Source of the DNA: an uncultured Sulfitobacter sp.
GTDB taxonomy: Bacteria > Pseudomonadota > Alphaproteobacteria > Rhodobacterales > Rhodobacteraceae
Assembly: GCF_947502895.1 (NCBI RefSeq)
Contig: NZ_CANNBM010000005.1
Location: 62,001 to 126,000, forward strand
Reading direction: 5' to 3'
Length of the DNA: 64,000 nt
Part shown: positions 53,706-62,970 of the stretch, piece after piece
Layout: every line of letters starts with the position of its first letter
Numbering within the stretch: position 1 is the stretch's first letter
Notes under the pieces: generated by a model
Databases searched by the model: none
The model's input: only the letters and a program-made list of their open reading frames with translations
What the model was told of the DNA's origin: nothing
Translations under genes and position numbers: made by a program

Positions 53706-54635
53706 ATGCAACTCCATCAGATTGAAGCCGTCGTGGCCATCACCGAGGCGGGCAGCTTTCGCAAAGCCGCTGAAATTTTGGGACGCACCCAGCCAACGCT
53801 GACTAAAAGTATCAAGGCGCTGGAGGAATCTGTGAACCTTGTGATTTTTGACCGCACGCCGCGCGGGGTGAAGCTGACTGAAGGAGGCGAACGTCTTTAT
53901 AAACGGGCCTGCACAATCATGGCGGATGTGCGCGCCATGGAAGATGAAGTACAGCAAATGGCGGGATTGGACGGCGGACGCGTGCGCATTGGCGTCTCAC
54001 CCGTCGCAGGCGCAGTGATCATGCCGCGCGCGCTCAGCCAGTTTCGCAAAAAATGGTCGAGGGTAGAGATTGATTTGATCAATGTTCTCTACCCTGATTC
54101 TGTGAGCAAGCTGCGCGAAGCCGCGATTGATATGGTTTTGGGGCCCGTGCCTGCACTGGATGCCTACGGAAATGTGCAGGTAGAGCGGCTGTTCGATATT
54201 GATATGGTCATCACAAGCCATGCCTCAAATCCCAAATGCCATGCCTCACGGCTAACTGATCTGTCCGATGCACAATGGATCGTTCATGGATCAAAAGACG
54301 GGCCAAGTGGGCTATTCTCGGGAGCGTTTACAGGCCAGGAATGGCCGATGCCTTCGGCATTTACAAACTGTCATTCGCTGACAACGGTTATCGCCCTTAT
54401 GCAAGAAACATCCGCATTTTGTGTCTTGTCGCAACAGCTATTTAACACAATCGCGCCAAGCCATGAGATCGTGATTGTGCCCGTTCAAGACGCGCTGCCG
54501 AAGTTTCCGTTGTGCCTCGTCACGCAAAAAACCCGACCCTTGACGCCCGCCGCGGCAGAGCTTGCCCAACATATCCGCAGGCGCGCTACGATGTTGGTGA
54601 AATCAGGCTACTCCAGTGATAGCCATATTGAATAG
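53706..54635 (+). CDS. LysR-family transcriptional regulator
   Basis: 309 residues; helix-turn-helix AITEAGSFRKAAEILGRTQPTLTKSIKALEESVNLVIFDRTPRGVKLT (about 12-58). It follows the other LysR gene by 70 bp but resembles it little outside the DNA-binding part, and lies 64 bp upstream of sulfatase 2 on the same strand, so it likely controls the sulfatase/TRAP block. Confidence 0.9.
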   Translation: MQLHQIEAVVAITEAGSFRKAAEILGRTQPTLTKSIKALEESVNLVIFDRTPRGVKLTEGGERLYKRACTIMADVRAMEDEVQQMAGLDGGRVRIGVSPVAGAVIMPRALSQFRKKWSRVEIDLINVLYPDSVSKLREAAIDMVLGPVPALDAYGNVQVERLFDIDMVITSHASNPKCHASRLTDLSDAQWIVHGSKDGPSGLFSGAFTGQEWPMPSAFTNCHSLTTVIALMQETSAFCVLSQQLFNTIAPSHEIVIVPVQDALPKFPLCLVTQKTRPLTPAAAELAQHIRRRATMLVKSGYSSDSHIE

Positions 54636-54699
54636 CTATGCGTTAAATTGACTTGAATTGTAATCACCTCTCCCTGTTTGATCGCATCGGGGGGACTGT

Positions 54700-56307
54700 A
54701 TGAACGTATTGTGGATCATGTGTGACCAGTTGCGATGGGACTATTTGTCATGCGCGGGTCATAAGACATTGGAAACCCCCCATATCGATGCGCTCGCCGC
54801 CCGCGGAGTGCGGTTTGACCGCGCTTATGTACAATCGCCCTTCTGCGGCCCGTCGCGCATGTCGAGTTATACAGGACGCTATTGCCGCTCGCATGGATCG
54901 ACGTGGAATGGTTTTCCTTTGCGCGTGGGTGAGCCTACTTTGGGGGATCACCTGCGGAAGATCGGCGTGCGCCCTGCCTTGGTCGGCAAGACCCATATGG
55001 TCCCTGACAAAGCGGGCATGGAATGGCTGGGCATCGACCCGCAAGGCCCCATTGGGGCGACCCTTGCGGAGTGCGGGTTCGAGCCTTGGGAGCGGGACGA
55101 CGGCTTGCACCCCTACGGACCCTACAATACCAATCCTGACTACAACGGCTATCTGCGCGATCAGGGGTTCGAGGGTGAAAACCCGTGGGAAGATTGGGCC
55201 AATTCAGGTGAAGATGATGCAGGCACTCTGCTGAATGGTTGGTTGTTGCAGCACTCCGACAAGGCCGCGCGCATCCCCGAGGAACATTCCGAAACGCCCT
55301 ACATGACCAACCGCGCGATGGAGTTTATGGAACATGCGGGTGATCAGCCGTGGCTGTGCCACCTGAGCTTTATCAAGCCCCATTGGCCCTATATCGTGCC
55401 CGAACCCTATGCCAGCATGTATGGCCCTGATGATGTGCCAGAGGCGATCCGCACCGAGGCGGAACGTGAGAACGCGCATCCCGTGTTCAAAGCCTACATG
55501 GACAGCAAAATTTGCAAAACCGTCAGTCAGGAAAAGGTGCGCAACGCGATCATCCCAGCCTACATGGGCCTAATCAAACAGATTGACGATCACATGGGCC
55601 GCCTCTTTGTGTGGATGGAAGAAAAGGGGCTGATGGACAACACGATGATCGTGTTCACCTCCGATCACGGCGACTATCTGGGCGATCACTGGATGGGCGA
55701 AAAGGATTTGTTCCACGACCAATCCGTGCGCGTGCCGCTGATCGTCTACGATCCCCGCGCTGAAGCCGATGCTACCCGTGGGACTGTATCAGATGCGCTG
55801 GTCGAAGGGATCGACATGGCGCCGACTTTCCTTGATTTCTTTGGCGGGCCAAAGCTGCCGCATATCCTTGAGGGGCGCGATCTGACGCCGCTGTTGCATG
55901 GCACGCCTGTCAAATGGCGTGAGTACGCAATCAGCGAATATGACTATGCCACCCGTGAGGCCCGCATGATCATCGGCAACCCGCAAGAGGACGCCCGCCT
56001 GATCATGATTTGCGATGCGCGGTGGAAATACGTGCATTGCGAAGGCTTCCGCCCGATGCTGTTTGATCTGGAAACCGACCCGCAAGAATTGGTCGATCTG
56101 GGCGCATCCCCTGACCATGCAGCCGTGCGCCAACGCATGCATGACGCGATATTCGAATGGTCGCGCAAACACCACAGCCGCATCACCCTGACCCCCGAGC
56201 GGATCGAGCAGATGACAGGCCGCGAACCCCCAGGCATTCTCATCGGCATTTGGGATGAAGACCAGTTTGAAGGCCAATTCGGCAAGCCCTTTGAGGAGAG
56301 ACCGTAA
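54700..56307 (+). CDS. Cys-type sulfatase family hydrolase (sulfatase 2)
   Basis: 535 residues, no signal peptide. Formylglycine motif CGPSRMSSYTGR starting at Cys49; metal segment CDQLRWDYLS, KTHM, SFIKPHWPY and TSDHGDYLGDHWMGEKDLFHD as in sulfatase 1. Similar to its 56311 neighbour and to 4599 along the whole length. Start at the ATG preceded by GGGGGA. It ends 3 bp before sulfatase 3. Sulfatase, choline-sulfatase-like or phosphonate monoester hydrolase activity are all compatible. Confidence 0.9.
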   Translation: MNVLWIMCDQLRWDYLSCAGHKTLETPHIDALAARGVRFDRAYVQSPFCGPSRMSSYTGRYCRSHGSTWNGFPLRVGEPTLGDHLRKIGVRPALVGKTHMVPDKAGMEWLGIDPQGPIGATLAECGFEPWERDDGLHPYGPYNTNPDYNGYLRDQGFEGENPWEDWANSGEDDAGTLLNGWLLQHSDKAARIPEEHSETPYMTNRAMEFMEHAGDQPWLCHLSFIKPHWPYIVPEPYASMYGPDDVPEAIRTEAERENAHPVFKAYMDSKICKTVSQEKVRNAIIPAYMGLIKQIDDHMGRLFVWMEEKGLMDNTMIVFTSDHGDYLGDHWMGEKDLFHDQSVRVPLIVYDPRAEADATRGTVSDALVEGIDMAPTFLDFFGGPKLPHILEGRDLTPLLHGTPVKWREYAISEYDYATREARMIIGNPQEDARLIMICDARWKYVHCEGFRPMLFDLETDPQELVDLGASPDHAAVRQRMHDAIFEWSRKHHSRITLTPERIEQMTGREPPGILIGIWDEDQFEGQFGKPFEERP

Positions 56308-56310
56308 GAT

Positions 56311-58023
56311 ATGCCCGCCAAGAATATCCTCTTCATCATGTGCGACCAGCTGCGCTGGGATTACCTGAGCTGCTATGGCCACAAACGTCTACACACGCCC
56401 AATATCGATGCGCTGGCGGCACGCGGCGTGCGCTATGACCGTGCCTATGTGCAGTCACCGGTATGCGGTGCCTCGCGCATGTCGACCTACACAGGGCGTT
56501 ATGTGCATGCGCACGGTGCCAGCTGGAATTTTGTCCCGATAAAAGCGGGCGAAATGACAATTGGCGACTACCTGCGCCCCATGGGTGTACGCTCCGTCCT
56601 GATTGGCAAGACCCACATGCGCGCCGATGCAATGGGCATGTCGCGACTGGGCATTGACCCCAAAAGCCAGATTGGCGTGCGCATTTCGGAATGCGGGTTT
56701 GATCCTTTCGAAAGGGACGACGGAATCCATCCCTATTCGGGGCATGAGCCAAATCCGCGCTACAATGACCATGCGCGCGAGAACGGTTTGGATGCTGAGA
56801 ACCCGTGGGAAGAATACGCCAACGCGGCAGAGAGTGAGGAGGGCGATCTGCTGTCAGGCTGGTTTTTGAAATACGCCGACCGCCCTGCGCGTGTGCCTGA
56901 CCCGCTGTCGGAGACGCCTTATATCACAATTCGCGCGATGGATTTCATCGACGACGCGCTTGAGAACAACCCCCACCAGCCGTGGGTCGCACACGTTAGC
57001 TATATCAAGCCGCACTGGCCCTACATCGTGCCAGAACCCTACGCGAGCATGTATGGTCCTGACGATGTCCCACCTGCCAACCGCAGTGACGCAGAGCGCG
57101 AGAATGCACATCCCATTTTTGAAGAGTTCATGAACCGCCGTGTGAGCCAGAATTTCTGCCGCGACGAAGTGCGTGCCAAAGTCATCCCTGCCTATATGGG
57201 CCTGATCAAACAGATTGACGACCAGATGGGTCGCTTGTTCAAGCACCTTGAGGATCGTGGGATTGCAGACGAGACGATGATCGTCTTCACCTCTGATCAC
57301 GGCGATTATCTGGGCGATCACTGGCTTGGTGAGAAAGACCTTTTCCACGAGGAAGCGTTGCGTGTTCCGCTGATCATTCACGATCCCTCACCAGAGGCAG
57401 ACGCAACGCGTGGCACGCTCAACACCGATTTGGTGGAGGCGATTGATCTCGCGCCAACCTTCCTCGAAATGTACGGTGGTGCCGCTGTACCCCATATCAT
57501 GGACGGGCACTCGCTGAAGGGGACGCTGGACGGCACCCGTAAGGAAGATCCGCGCCAATATGTGATTGCGGAATATGACTATTCCTTCCTCGAAGTGCGT
57601 GCCGCGCTGGATATGCCCTCACGCGAATGTTGGCTACGCCTGATCTTTGACGGGCGGTTCAAATATATCCATGGCGAACGCTTCCGCCCTATGCTGTTTG
57701 ATTTGCAAACTGATCCTAACGAGCTCACCGATCTGGGCGCTGATCCTGTCCATGCTGACATACGTGCAGAGCTTCACGAGGCGTTGTTTGAATGGGCGCG
57801 CAAGCCGCGTCAGCGCAGTACCGTGCCGGATGGCGCAATTGAGGGCACCGAAATTCAGGACCGCATCGGCGAAAACGGCATTTTGATCGGCTACTGGGAC
57901 GAGGAAGAGCTGGAAGACGCCATTAAAAACAAATGGGGCAAGCGGCTGGCCAATGCCAACCCGCTGCTGGCGCCCACATTGAACAAACTGTTGCGCCGCA
58001 AGCAACCGGAGGAAGAGGCATGA
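56311..58023 (+). CDS. Cys-type sulfatase family hydrolase (sulfatase 3)
   Basis: 570 residues. Formylglycine motif CGASRMSTYTGR starting at Cys52 (Ala replaces the usual Pro, an accepted variant); CDQLRWDYLSCYGH, KTHMRAD, SYIKPHWPY and TSDHGDYLGDHWLGEKDLFHE. It carries about 30 more residues at the C terminus than its two paralogues, rich in charged residues (KNKWGKRLANANPLL, RRKQPEEEA). Its stop overlaps the cupin ATG by 4 nt. Confidence 0.9.
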   Translation: MPAKNILFIMCDQLRWDYLSCYGHKRLHTPNIDALAARGVRYDRAYVQSPVCGASRMSTYTGRYVHAHGASWNFVPIKAGEMTIGDYLRPMGVRSVLIGKTHMRADAMGMSRLGIDPKSQIGVRISECGFDPFERDDGIHPYSGHEPNPRYNDHARENGLDAENPWEEYANAAESEEGDLLSGWFLKYADRPARVPDPLSETPYITIRAMDFIDDALENNPHQPWVAHVSYIKPHWPYIVPEPYASMYGPDDVPPANRSDAERENAHPIFEEFMNRRVSQNFCRDEVRAKVIPAYMGLIKQIDDQMGRLFKHLEDRGIADETMIVFTSDHGDYLGDHWLGEKDLFHEEALRVPLIIHDPSPEADATRGTLNTDLVEAIDLAPTFLEMYGGAAVPHIMDGHSLKGTLDGTRKEDPRQYVIAEYDYSFLEVRAALDMPSRECWLRLIFDGRFKYIHGERFRPMLFDLQTDPNELTDLGADPVHADIRAELHEALFEWARKPRQRSTVPDGAIEGTEIQDRIGENGILIGYWDEEELEDAIKNKWGKRLANANPLLAPTLNKLLRRKQPEEEA

Positions 58024-58484
58024 GCTTACAAGCAGGTATCCAGCGCCGCGGGGAAGGCATCGACGGCGTGCATTGGAACATCATGGGGCAAGTCTATACG
58101 CCCAAATCAGTTACTGAAGAGTGTTTCAGCTGGCATGCTCTCTTGCCGCCCGAAACTTTTGTGCCGCCGCATATTCACCCGACACAGGATGAATATATCC
58201 ATGTTCTGTCAGGCGAGCTTGACCTCGTTCTGGGCGGCAAGGCCGTACATGCTAACACCGGCGATCTGGTCTGTATGCCGCGTGGTATCCCGCACGGGAT
58301 TTTTAACAACACCGGCCACGACGTAACGTGCATGTTTTCAGTTACACCTACCGGTAGGCTGGTCGAGCTTTTTCGCAAACTGCATAACATGTCACTGCCC
58401 TCTGAAGTTGTGGCAGTATCGCCCGCATACGAGGTCAACTTTCTGCCGCCCCAGCGTGCGGCTGATATCATGGGCCTGAAATAG
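58020..58484 (+). CDS. Cupin-domain protein
   Basis: 154 residues, a single cupin barrel. The metal motif is complete: H51-x-H53 and E58 in PPHIHPTQDEYI, and H92 in PRGIPHGIF. The ATG at 58020 overlaps the sulfatase 3 stop. It could be a small dioxygenase, isomerase or sugar/sulfate-ligand sensor; its tight coupling to two sulfatases and a TRAP importer suggests that it works on the released product. Confidence 0.88.
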   Translation: MSLQAGIQRRGEGIDGVHWNIMGQVYTPKSVTEECFSWHALLPPETFVPPHIHPTQDEYIHVLSGELDLVLGGKAVHANTGDLVCMPRGIPHGIFNNTGHDVTCMFSVTPTGRLVELFRKLHNMSLPSEVVAVSPAYEVNFLPPQRAADIMGLK

Positions 58485-58516
58485 GGCCACAACCAGAGTT
58501 CTCGGGAGGAACCAAA

Positions 58517-59560
58517 ATGAAACTGAAACTGACCGCAGGTGCTGCCGCACTTGCATTATCAACCGCTTTCGCGGCACCGGCATATGCCGCTGAACGCGTG
58601 ATCTTTAACTGCTTCTTTCCTGCCAAACATTATGTTTGCACGGTCATGCTGCCAGAGCTGAAGAACCGCATCGAGACTGCGACCGAAGGTCGGGTAAAGG
58701 TAAATGTGCCGCCAAAATCATTATCAGCTCCGCCCGACCAGTATGACGGTGTTGTAGGCGGTGTTATGGACGGGGCATTACAGTTCAATGCCTTTATCGC
58801 AAACAAAGTACCAGGCATTCAGTTTTCCATGATGCCTTTCGTAAATGGCACCCGTGCCGAAGTGGCGGGCCCAGCACTTTGGGATACATACTAAGAGCAT
58901 TTTGCCGACAAAAACGAGTACGGCGACGCGGTGCTGATTTCGGTCTATGCTTCCAGCGGCAACGAGTTCTATTCCATGAACGACACGCCGATCCAGACGC
59001 TTGAGGATATTGGTAGCCGTAAAATGTGGGGCCTGCCCGGCGTTGTGGCAAACACGCTCAAAGGCACCGGCAGCTCTGTGGTTGCGGGTCCGGCGGTCCA
59101 GATGCTCGAAATCATCTCTAAAGGTGTCGTTGACGGATATGCAGGTGTGCCTTGGGGCTCCGTTGCTGCATTCAAAATCGGTGACTATACCAAATCGGCG
59201 ACCGAACTTGAGAACAAGCTGTTTCAGCCGACGTTCTCTTTCCTGATTTCTCGCGCCAAATGGGACAAGTTCTCGGCTGAAGACCAGACGGCCATCATGG
59301 ACGTGATGGGCGCTGATTTTGCTGCATTTGCTGGCAAAGTTCAGGATGGAGCGAACGACAAAGCGCGTGCCGCAATGATCGACGCAGGTATTGAAATTGT
59401 TGAGGGTTCGGAAGAGCTGGAGACAGACCTGCGCAAATTGGGTCAGCCGGTTACCGACAAATGGGTCGCACAGATGGCCGAGGCTGGCATCGACGGTCAG
59501 GCTGTTATCGACTCCTACCTTGCACGCATCGCCGAGCGCGAAGCAGCTGCGTCTAACTAA
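58517..59560 (+). pseudogene. dctP: TRAP transporter substrate-binding protein (DctP-like), in-frame stop
   Basis: Sec signal peptide (cleavage after AYA, about residue 24), then RVIFNCFFPAKHYVCTVMLPE and IETATEGRVKVNV, typical of DctP-family receptors. A TAA at 58892-58894 (codon 126) interrupts the frame after ALWDTY; family sequence resumes in the same frame (EHFADKNEYGDAVLI onward) and continues for 220 codons to 59560. A single C-to-T change from CAA would give this stop. The total of 347 codons is normal. The following dctQM genes are intact, so the mutation is recent, an assembly error, or tolerated. Confidence 0.88.
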
Positions 59561-59579
59561 ACAAAAAAGGTAGCGCCTG

Positions 59580-60098
59580 ATGGAACGAATTTTCAAAATC
59601 ATCGAGCGGGTGTTGGCAGTCCTTGCTGGCATTGCGCTGTTCATCATGATGGTTTTGACCTTCGTCGATGTCATTGGGCGCTACGGCTTCAACAAATCGA
59701 TTTTCGGCAGTTCCGAGATGATCGAAGTATTGATGGTTGTGGTGATTTTTGCGGGCGTCGCATTTGTCACTGCCAGCGACAAGCATATCAAAGTTGATAT
59801 CTTTGCACCGATCATCGAGCGTCATGCGCCAAACTTGCAACGCTGGATCGTCCATATTTTTTCTTTAGTTATCTATGCCGGCCTCACCTACGAGCTGGGC
59901 CGCCATATGCTGGACAGCCTTCTGAGCGGCAAGCGCACGGCCGTGTTGGATTTTCCGCAGTGGGTCATGCCGGGTGCGGCTGTCTTCTTTTCACTGATTG
60001 GTGTGCTGCTCTTTGCAGCCGCAATCCTTGCCACCAAAGGGCGGTTGGAAAAGATTGATCATGCCGCGTCCGGTGACACCCACGGACCGGAGCTTTAA
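59580..60098 (+). CDS. dctQ: TRAP transporter small permease (DctQ-like)
   Basis: 172 residues with four membrane spans (LAVLAGIALFIMMVLTFVDVIGRY, MIEVLMVVVIFAGVAFV, WIVHIFSLVIYAGLTYE, VMPGAAVFFSLIGVLLFAAAIL) and the family FVDVIGRYGFN motif. It lies between the receptor gene and dctM. Confidence 0.92.
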   Translation: MERIFKIIERVLAVLAGIALFIMMVLTFVDVIGRYGFNKSIFGSSEMIEVLMVVVIFAGVAFVTASDKHIKVDIFAPIIERHAPNLQRWIVHIFSLVIYAGLTYELGRHMLDSLLSGKRTAVLDFPQWVMPGAAVFFSLIGVLLFAAAILATKGRLEKIDHAASGDTHGPEL

Positions 60099-60101
60099 TC
60101 C

Positions 60102-61403
60102 ATGGAACTTGCCCTTTACGGTTTTGCGATCCTGTTATTCCTTAGCTTTTGTGGCTTCCCGCTCGGCTTCACCACCTTGTTTGTCGGGTTCATAGGCTTT
60201 GCCTATACCCGCGAATGGAACTGGGAAGGGGCCATGACCATGGTCGGCCAGCAGGTGATGGAAACAGGGGCGAACTATGGCCTCTCGGTCATTCCGCTGT
60301 TCATTCTGATGGGCAGTTTCATCCACCGCTCCAATATATCCGAAGACTTGTTCCGCGCGGCCTACGCCTTTATCGGCTACCGAAAAGGCGGCTTGGCCCA
60401 AGCCACAGTTCTGGCCAGTGCTGGGTTCTCTGCCGTTTCAGGATCATCCCTTGCAACTGCGGCCACCATGACCAAAGTGGCGATGCCTCACATGCGCAAA
60501 TACGGTTACGCAGATAGCCTGTCCTCTGGCGTAGTCGCCGCTGGTGGTACGCTTGGCATTATGATCCCGCCTTCCGTGCCGCTGATCATCTACGGTCTTG
60601 TCGCCGAGGAAGACATCGGCAAGCTATTCATCGCGGGCACCATTCCCGGGATTCTTTTGGTATTTCTCTTTTTGGGTGCGGTGCGCTTCTCGGTTTGGCG
60701 CAATCCATCTTTGGGGCGCGCGGGCGAGAAAATGCCCCGCGCAGAACGCTTCGCCGCCTATGCTAGGGTCTGGCCTGTCATCTTCCTGTTTTTACTGGTG
60801 CTTGGCGGCATCTATGTGGGGGCCTTCACCCCGACAGAAGCATCGGGCATCGGAGCCTTTGGCGCCGCAGCCTTTGCCTTTTTCAAAGGTCATGTCCGCA
60901 GCTGGACTGCTTTGCTCGATATTCTGATCGACAGCACCAAGACATCGGCAATCCTTTTCTCTGTGATCTTCGGCGCATTGGTCTTTTCCAATTTCATCAA
61001 CCTGTCCGGCCTTCCTTATGACTTGCTGGACTTGATGGATGCGATGAACATGGGGCCGTTTGGTGTAATCGTATTTGTCTGCGTGATCTGCATTATTCTT
61101 GGCATGATCTTCGAAGCTGTCGGCTTGCTGCTGTTAATCGTGCCCGTGTTCCTGCCGACGCTCCAACTGATGGGTGTCGATATGATCTGGTTCGGGATTA
61201 TCATGGTCGTTGTCGTTGAGATGGGCCTTATCACGCCGCCGATCGGGATGAATGTCTTTACCGTCCGTGCTGTCATGCCCGACATCAAGCTGGGCCATAT
61301 TTTCAGGGGCGTGATCCCCTTTGTCTTTGCTGATGTCATCGCACTCATTTTAATCCTGCTGTTCCCCGTGATTGCGATCGGGCTGGTTGAACTGCTGCGT
61401 TAG
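60102..61403 (+). CDS. dctM: TRAP transporter large permease (DctM-like)
   Basis: 433 residues, about 12 spans. DctM signatures: SVIPLFILMGSFI, GFSAVSGSSLATAATMTKVAMPHM, GGTLGIMIPPSVPLIIYG, and the later repeat GLITPPIGMNVF. Sodium-coupled importer with DctQ and the (interrupted) DctP. Confidence 0.95.
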   Translation: MELALYGFAILLFLSFCGFPLGFTTLFVGFIGFAYTREWNWEGAMTMVGQQVMETGANYGLSVIPLFILMGSFIHRSNISEDLFRAAYAFIGYRKGGLAQATVLASAGFSAVSGSSLATAATMTKVAMPHMRKYGYADSLSSGVVAAGGTLGIMIPPSVPLIIYGLVAEEDIGKLFIAGTIPGILLVFLFLGAVRFSVWRNPSLGRAGEKMPRAERFAAYARVWPVIFLFLLVLGGIYVGAFTPTEASGIGAFGAAAFAFFKGHVRSWTALLDILIDSTKTSAILFSVIFGALVFSNFINLSGLPYDLLDLMDAMNMGPFGVIVFVCVICIILGMIFEAVGLLLLIVPVFLPTLQLMGVDMIWFGIIMVVVVEMGLITPPIGMNVFTVRAVMPDIKLGHIFRGVIPFVFADVIALILILLFPVIAIGLVELLR

Positions 61404-61411
61404 GATACACC

Positions 61412-62227
61412 ATGTTAAAGCCAATCAGAGACTGGGATGACGCATTCGCGAATATGGCGCATGTCGCAGGTTCCGAGAAATTGCCACAGCTATGGACAGA
61501 GCGTGCCGCCGCATTCCGCGCAAGCGATGTCAGGTTAGAGCAAGACATTCCTTATGGCAGTCGCCTCCGTGAGAAATTTGATTTAGTCTGGCCTGACGAT
61601 ACGCCCAAAGGGCTAGTTGTCTTCATCCACGGTGGTTTCTGGATGCGGTTGGACAAATCCTTTTGGACTAATTTTGCAGAGGGAGCCCGGGCACAAGGCT
61701 GGGCAGTTTGCATCCCCAGCTACACTTTAGCGCCAGAGGCGCGCATCGGTCACATAACCACACAGATTGCAGCCGCAATCGAAGCGGCCGCTTTGCGCGT
61801 AGAAGGCCCGATCAGAATTGCGGGCCATTCTGCGGGCGGTCACCTCGCGACGCGCATGATCTGCGAAGACACCGCTTTGACTGCGAACACCCTTGCACGG
61901 ATCAAAGCTATCCAATCCATCAGCGGGTTGCACGACTTGCGGCCTCTTATGCAAACCAAAATGAACGAGGTCCTTCATCTCGACGAAGAAGAGGCAAAGC
62001 TCGAAAGTGCTGTTTTGCACAGACCAGCCCGTGCGATACCCTACACGTGTTGGGTCGGCGGAGGAGAGCGCCCCGAGTTCATCCGACAGTCCGAACTCAT
62101 GGTACACATGTGGCAAGGCTTGGACACGCCAAGTCGTTGCGTGATAGATGATCAGCACAATCACTTTACCGTGCTTGAAGGACTTTGCGAAAGCGACAGC
62201 GCAATAACGAAAAACCTATTAGAATAA
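61412..62227 (+). CDS. Alpha/beta hydrolase, kynurenine-formamidase-like
   Basis: 271 residues. HGGFW (73-77), the HGGxW oxyanion motif of kynurenine formamidases and related esterases, and the nucleophile S140 in GHSAGG; the last acid and His fall in DDQHNHF. It starts 8 bp after dctM, so it is in the TRAP operon and hydrolyses an ester or amide delivered by it. Formamidase activity in tryptophan catabolism is possible given kynU at 6268, but that gene is far away. Confidence 0.85.
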   Translation: MLKPIRDWDDAFANMAHVAGSEKLPQLWTERAAAFRASDVRLEQDIPYGSRLREKFDLVWPDDTPKGLVVFIHGGFWMRLDKSFWTNFAEGARAQGWAVCIPSYTLAPEARIGHITTQIAAAIEAAALRVEGPIRIAGHSAGGHLATRMICEDTALTANTLARIKAIQSISGLHDLRPLMQTKMNEVLHLDEEEAKLESAVLHRPARAIPYTCWVGGGERPEFIRQSELMVHMWQGLDTPSRCVIDDQHNHFTVLEGLCESDSAITKNLLE

Positions 62228-62247
62228 CTGAATAGAGGAAAAGTTTC

Positions 62248-62901
62248 ATGCATTATGACCCCAGATCAGATGTTTGCCCGCTGCCCTATGCGCCATTCAA
62301 ATCCTGTACTGTCCCGCGTCCGATCGGATGGCTCAGCACGGTCAGCCGCGACGGTGTTGCTAACCTCGCCCCTTACTCGCAATGGCAAAACCTGACGTTT
62401 GACCCGCCAATGGTAATGTTTGCGGCCAATCAGCTGTCGGATGGAAGCCGCAAACATACGGTCCTCAACGCCGAGGAAACCGGCTGGTTTGTCTGGAACA
62501 TGGCGACCTATGATTTGCGCGAAGCCGTCAACCTATCTGCGATGGAAGTCGAGGCGGACGTAGACGAATTCATCCATGCAGGTGTAACAGCCGCGCCTTG
62601 CATAGATGCGCCTGGCCCCCGCGTTGCCGAAAGCCCCGCCCAGTTCGAATGCAAGTATCTCAGCACACATCGTTTGCGGGGCAGTTCAAACCACGGTTGG
62701 GTAGACGTTGTGTACGGTGAAGTTGTGCGCATCCATGTGAAAGATGAAGTGATAACACCGGATGGCAAACTGGACATCCCACGCATCCGCCCTCTGGCTC
62801 GGCTTGGTTATTATGACTACACGTCAATCACCGAGACGTTTGAGATGAAGATCCCTGGTACCAACAACATGACGAATGTGGGGCTTGAAGGAAAGCAATA
62901 G
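62248..62901 (+). CDS. Flavin-reductase-like FMN-binding split-barrel protein
   Basis: 217 residues of the flavin reductase-like (DIM6/NTAB) family: VPRPIGWLSTVSRDGVANLAPYSQWQNLTFDPPMVMF is the typical FMN-binding N terminus; TGWFVWNMATYDLREAVNLSA follows. Members are flavoprotein oxidoreductases or accessory reductases. It is located between the hydrolase and the acyl-CoA synthetase on the same strand. Confidence 0.88.
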   Translation: MHYDPRSDVCPLPYAPFKSCTVPRPIGWLSTVSRDGVANLAPYSQWQNLTFDPPMVMFAANQLSDGSRKHTVLNAEETGWFVWNMATYDLREAVNLSAMEVEADVDEFIHAGVTAAPCIDAPGPRVAESPAQFECKYLSTHRLRGSSNHGWVDVVYGEVVRIHVKDEVITPDGKLDIPRIRPLARLGYYDYTSITETFEMKIPGTNNMTNVGLEGKQ

Positions 62902-62970
62902 GCCCAGCATAAACAGACACTTTAGAAAGACGATGCTTTGAATATCAAAGATACCTCAACCGGTTGGAAG

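Noticed and set aside
58892..58894. Programmed stop-codon readthrough or pyrrolysine insertion in the TRAP receptor
   Set aside because: The codon is TAA, not TAG or TGA, and no recoding structure is evident; mutation or sequencing error is simpler.
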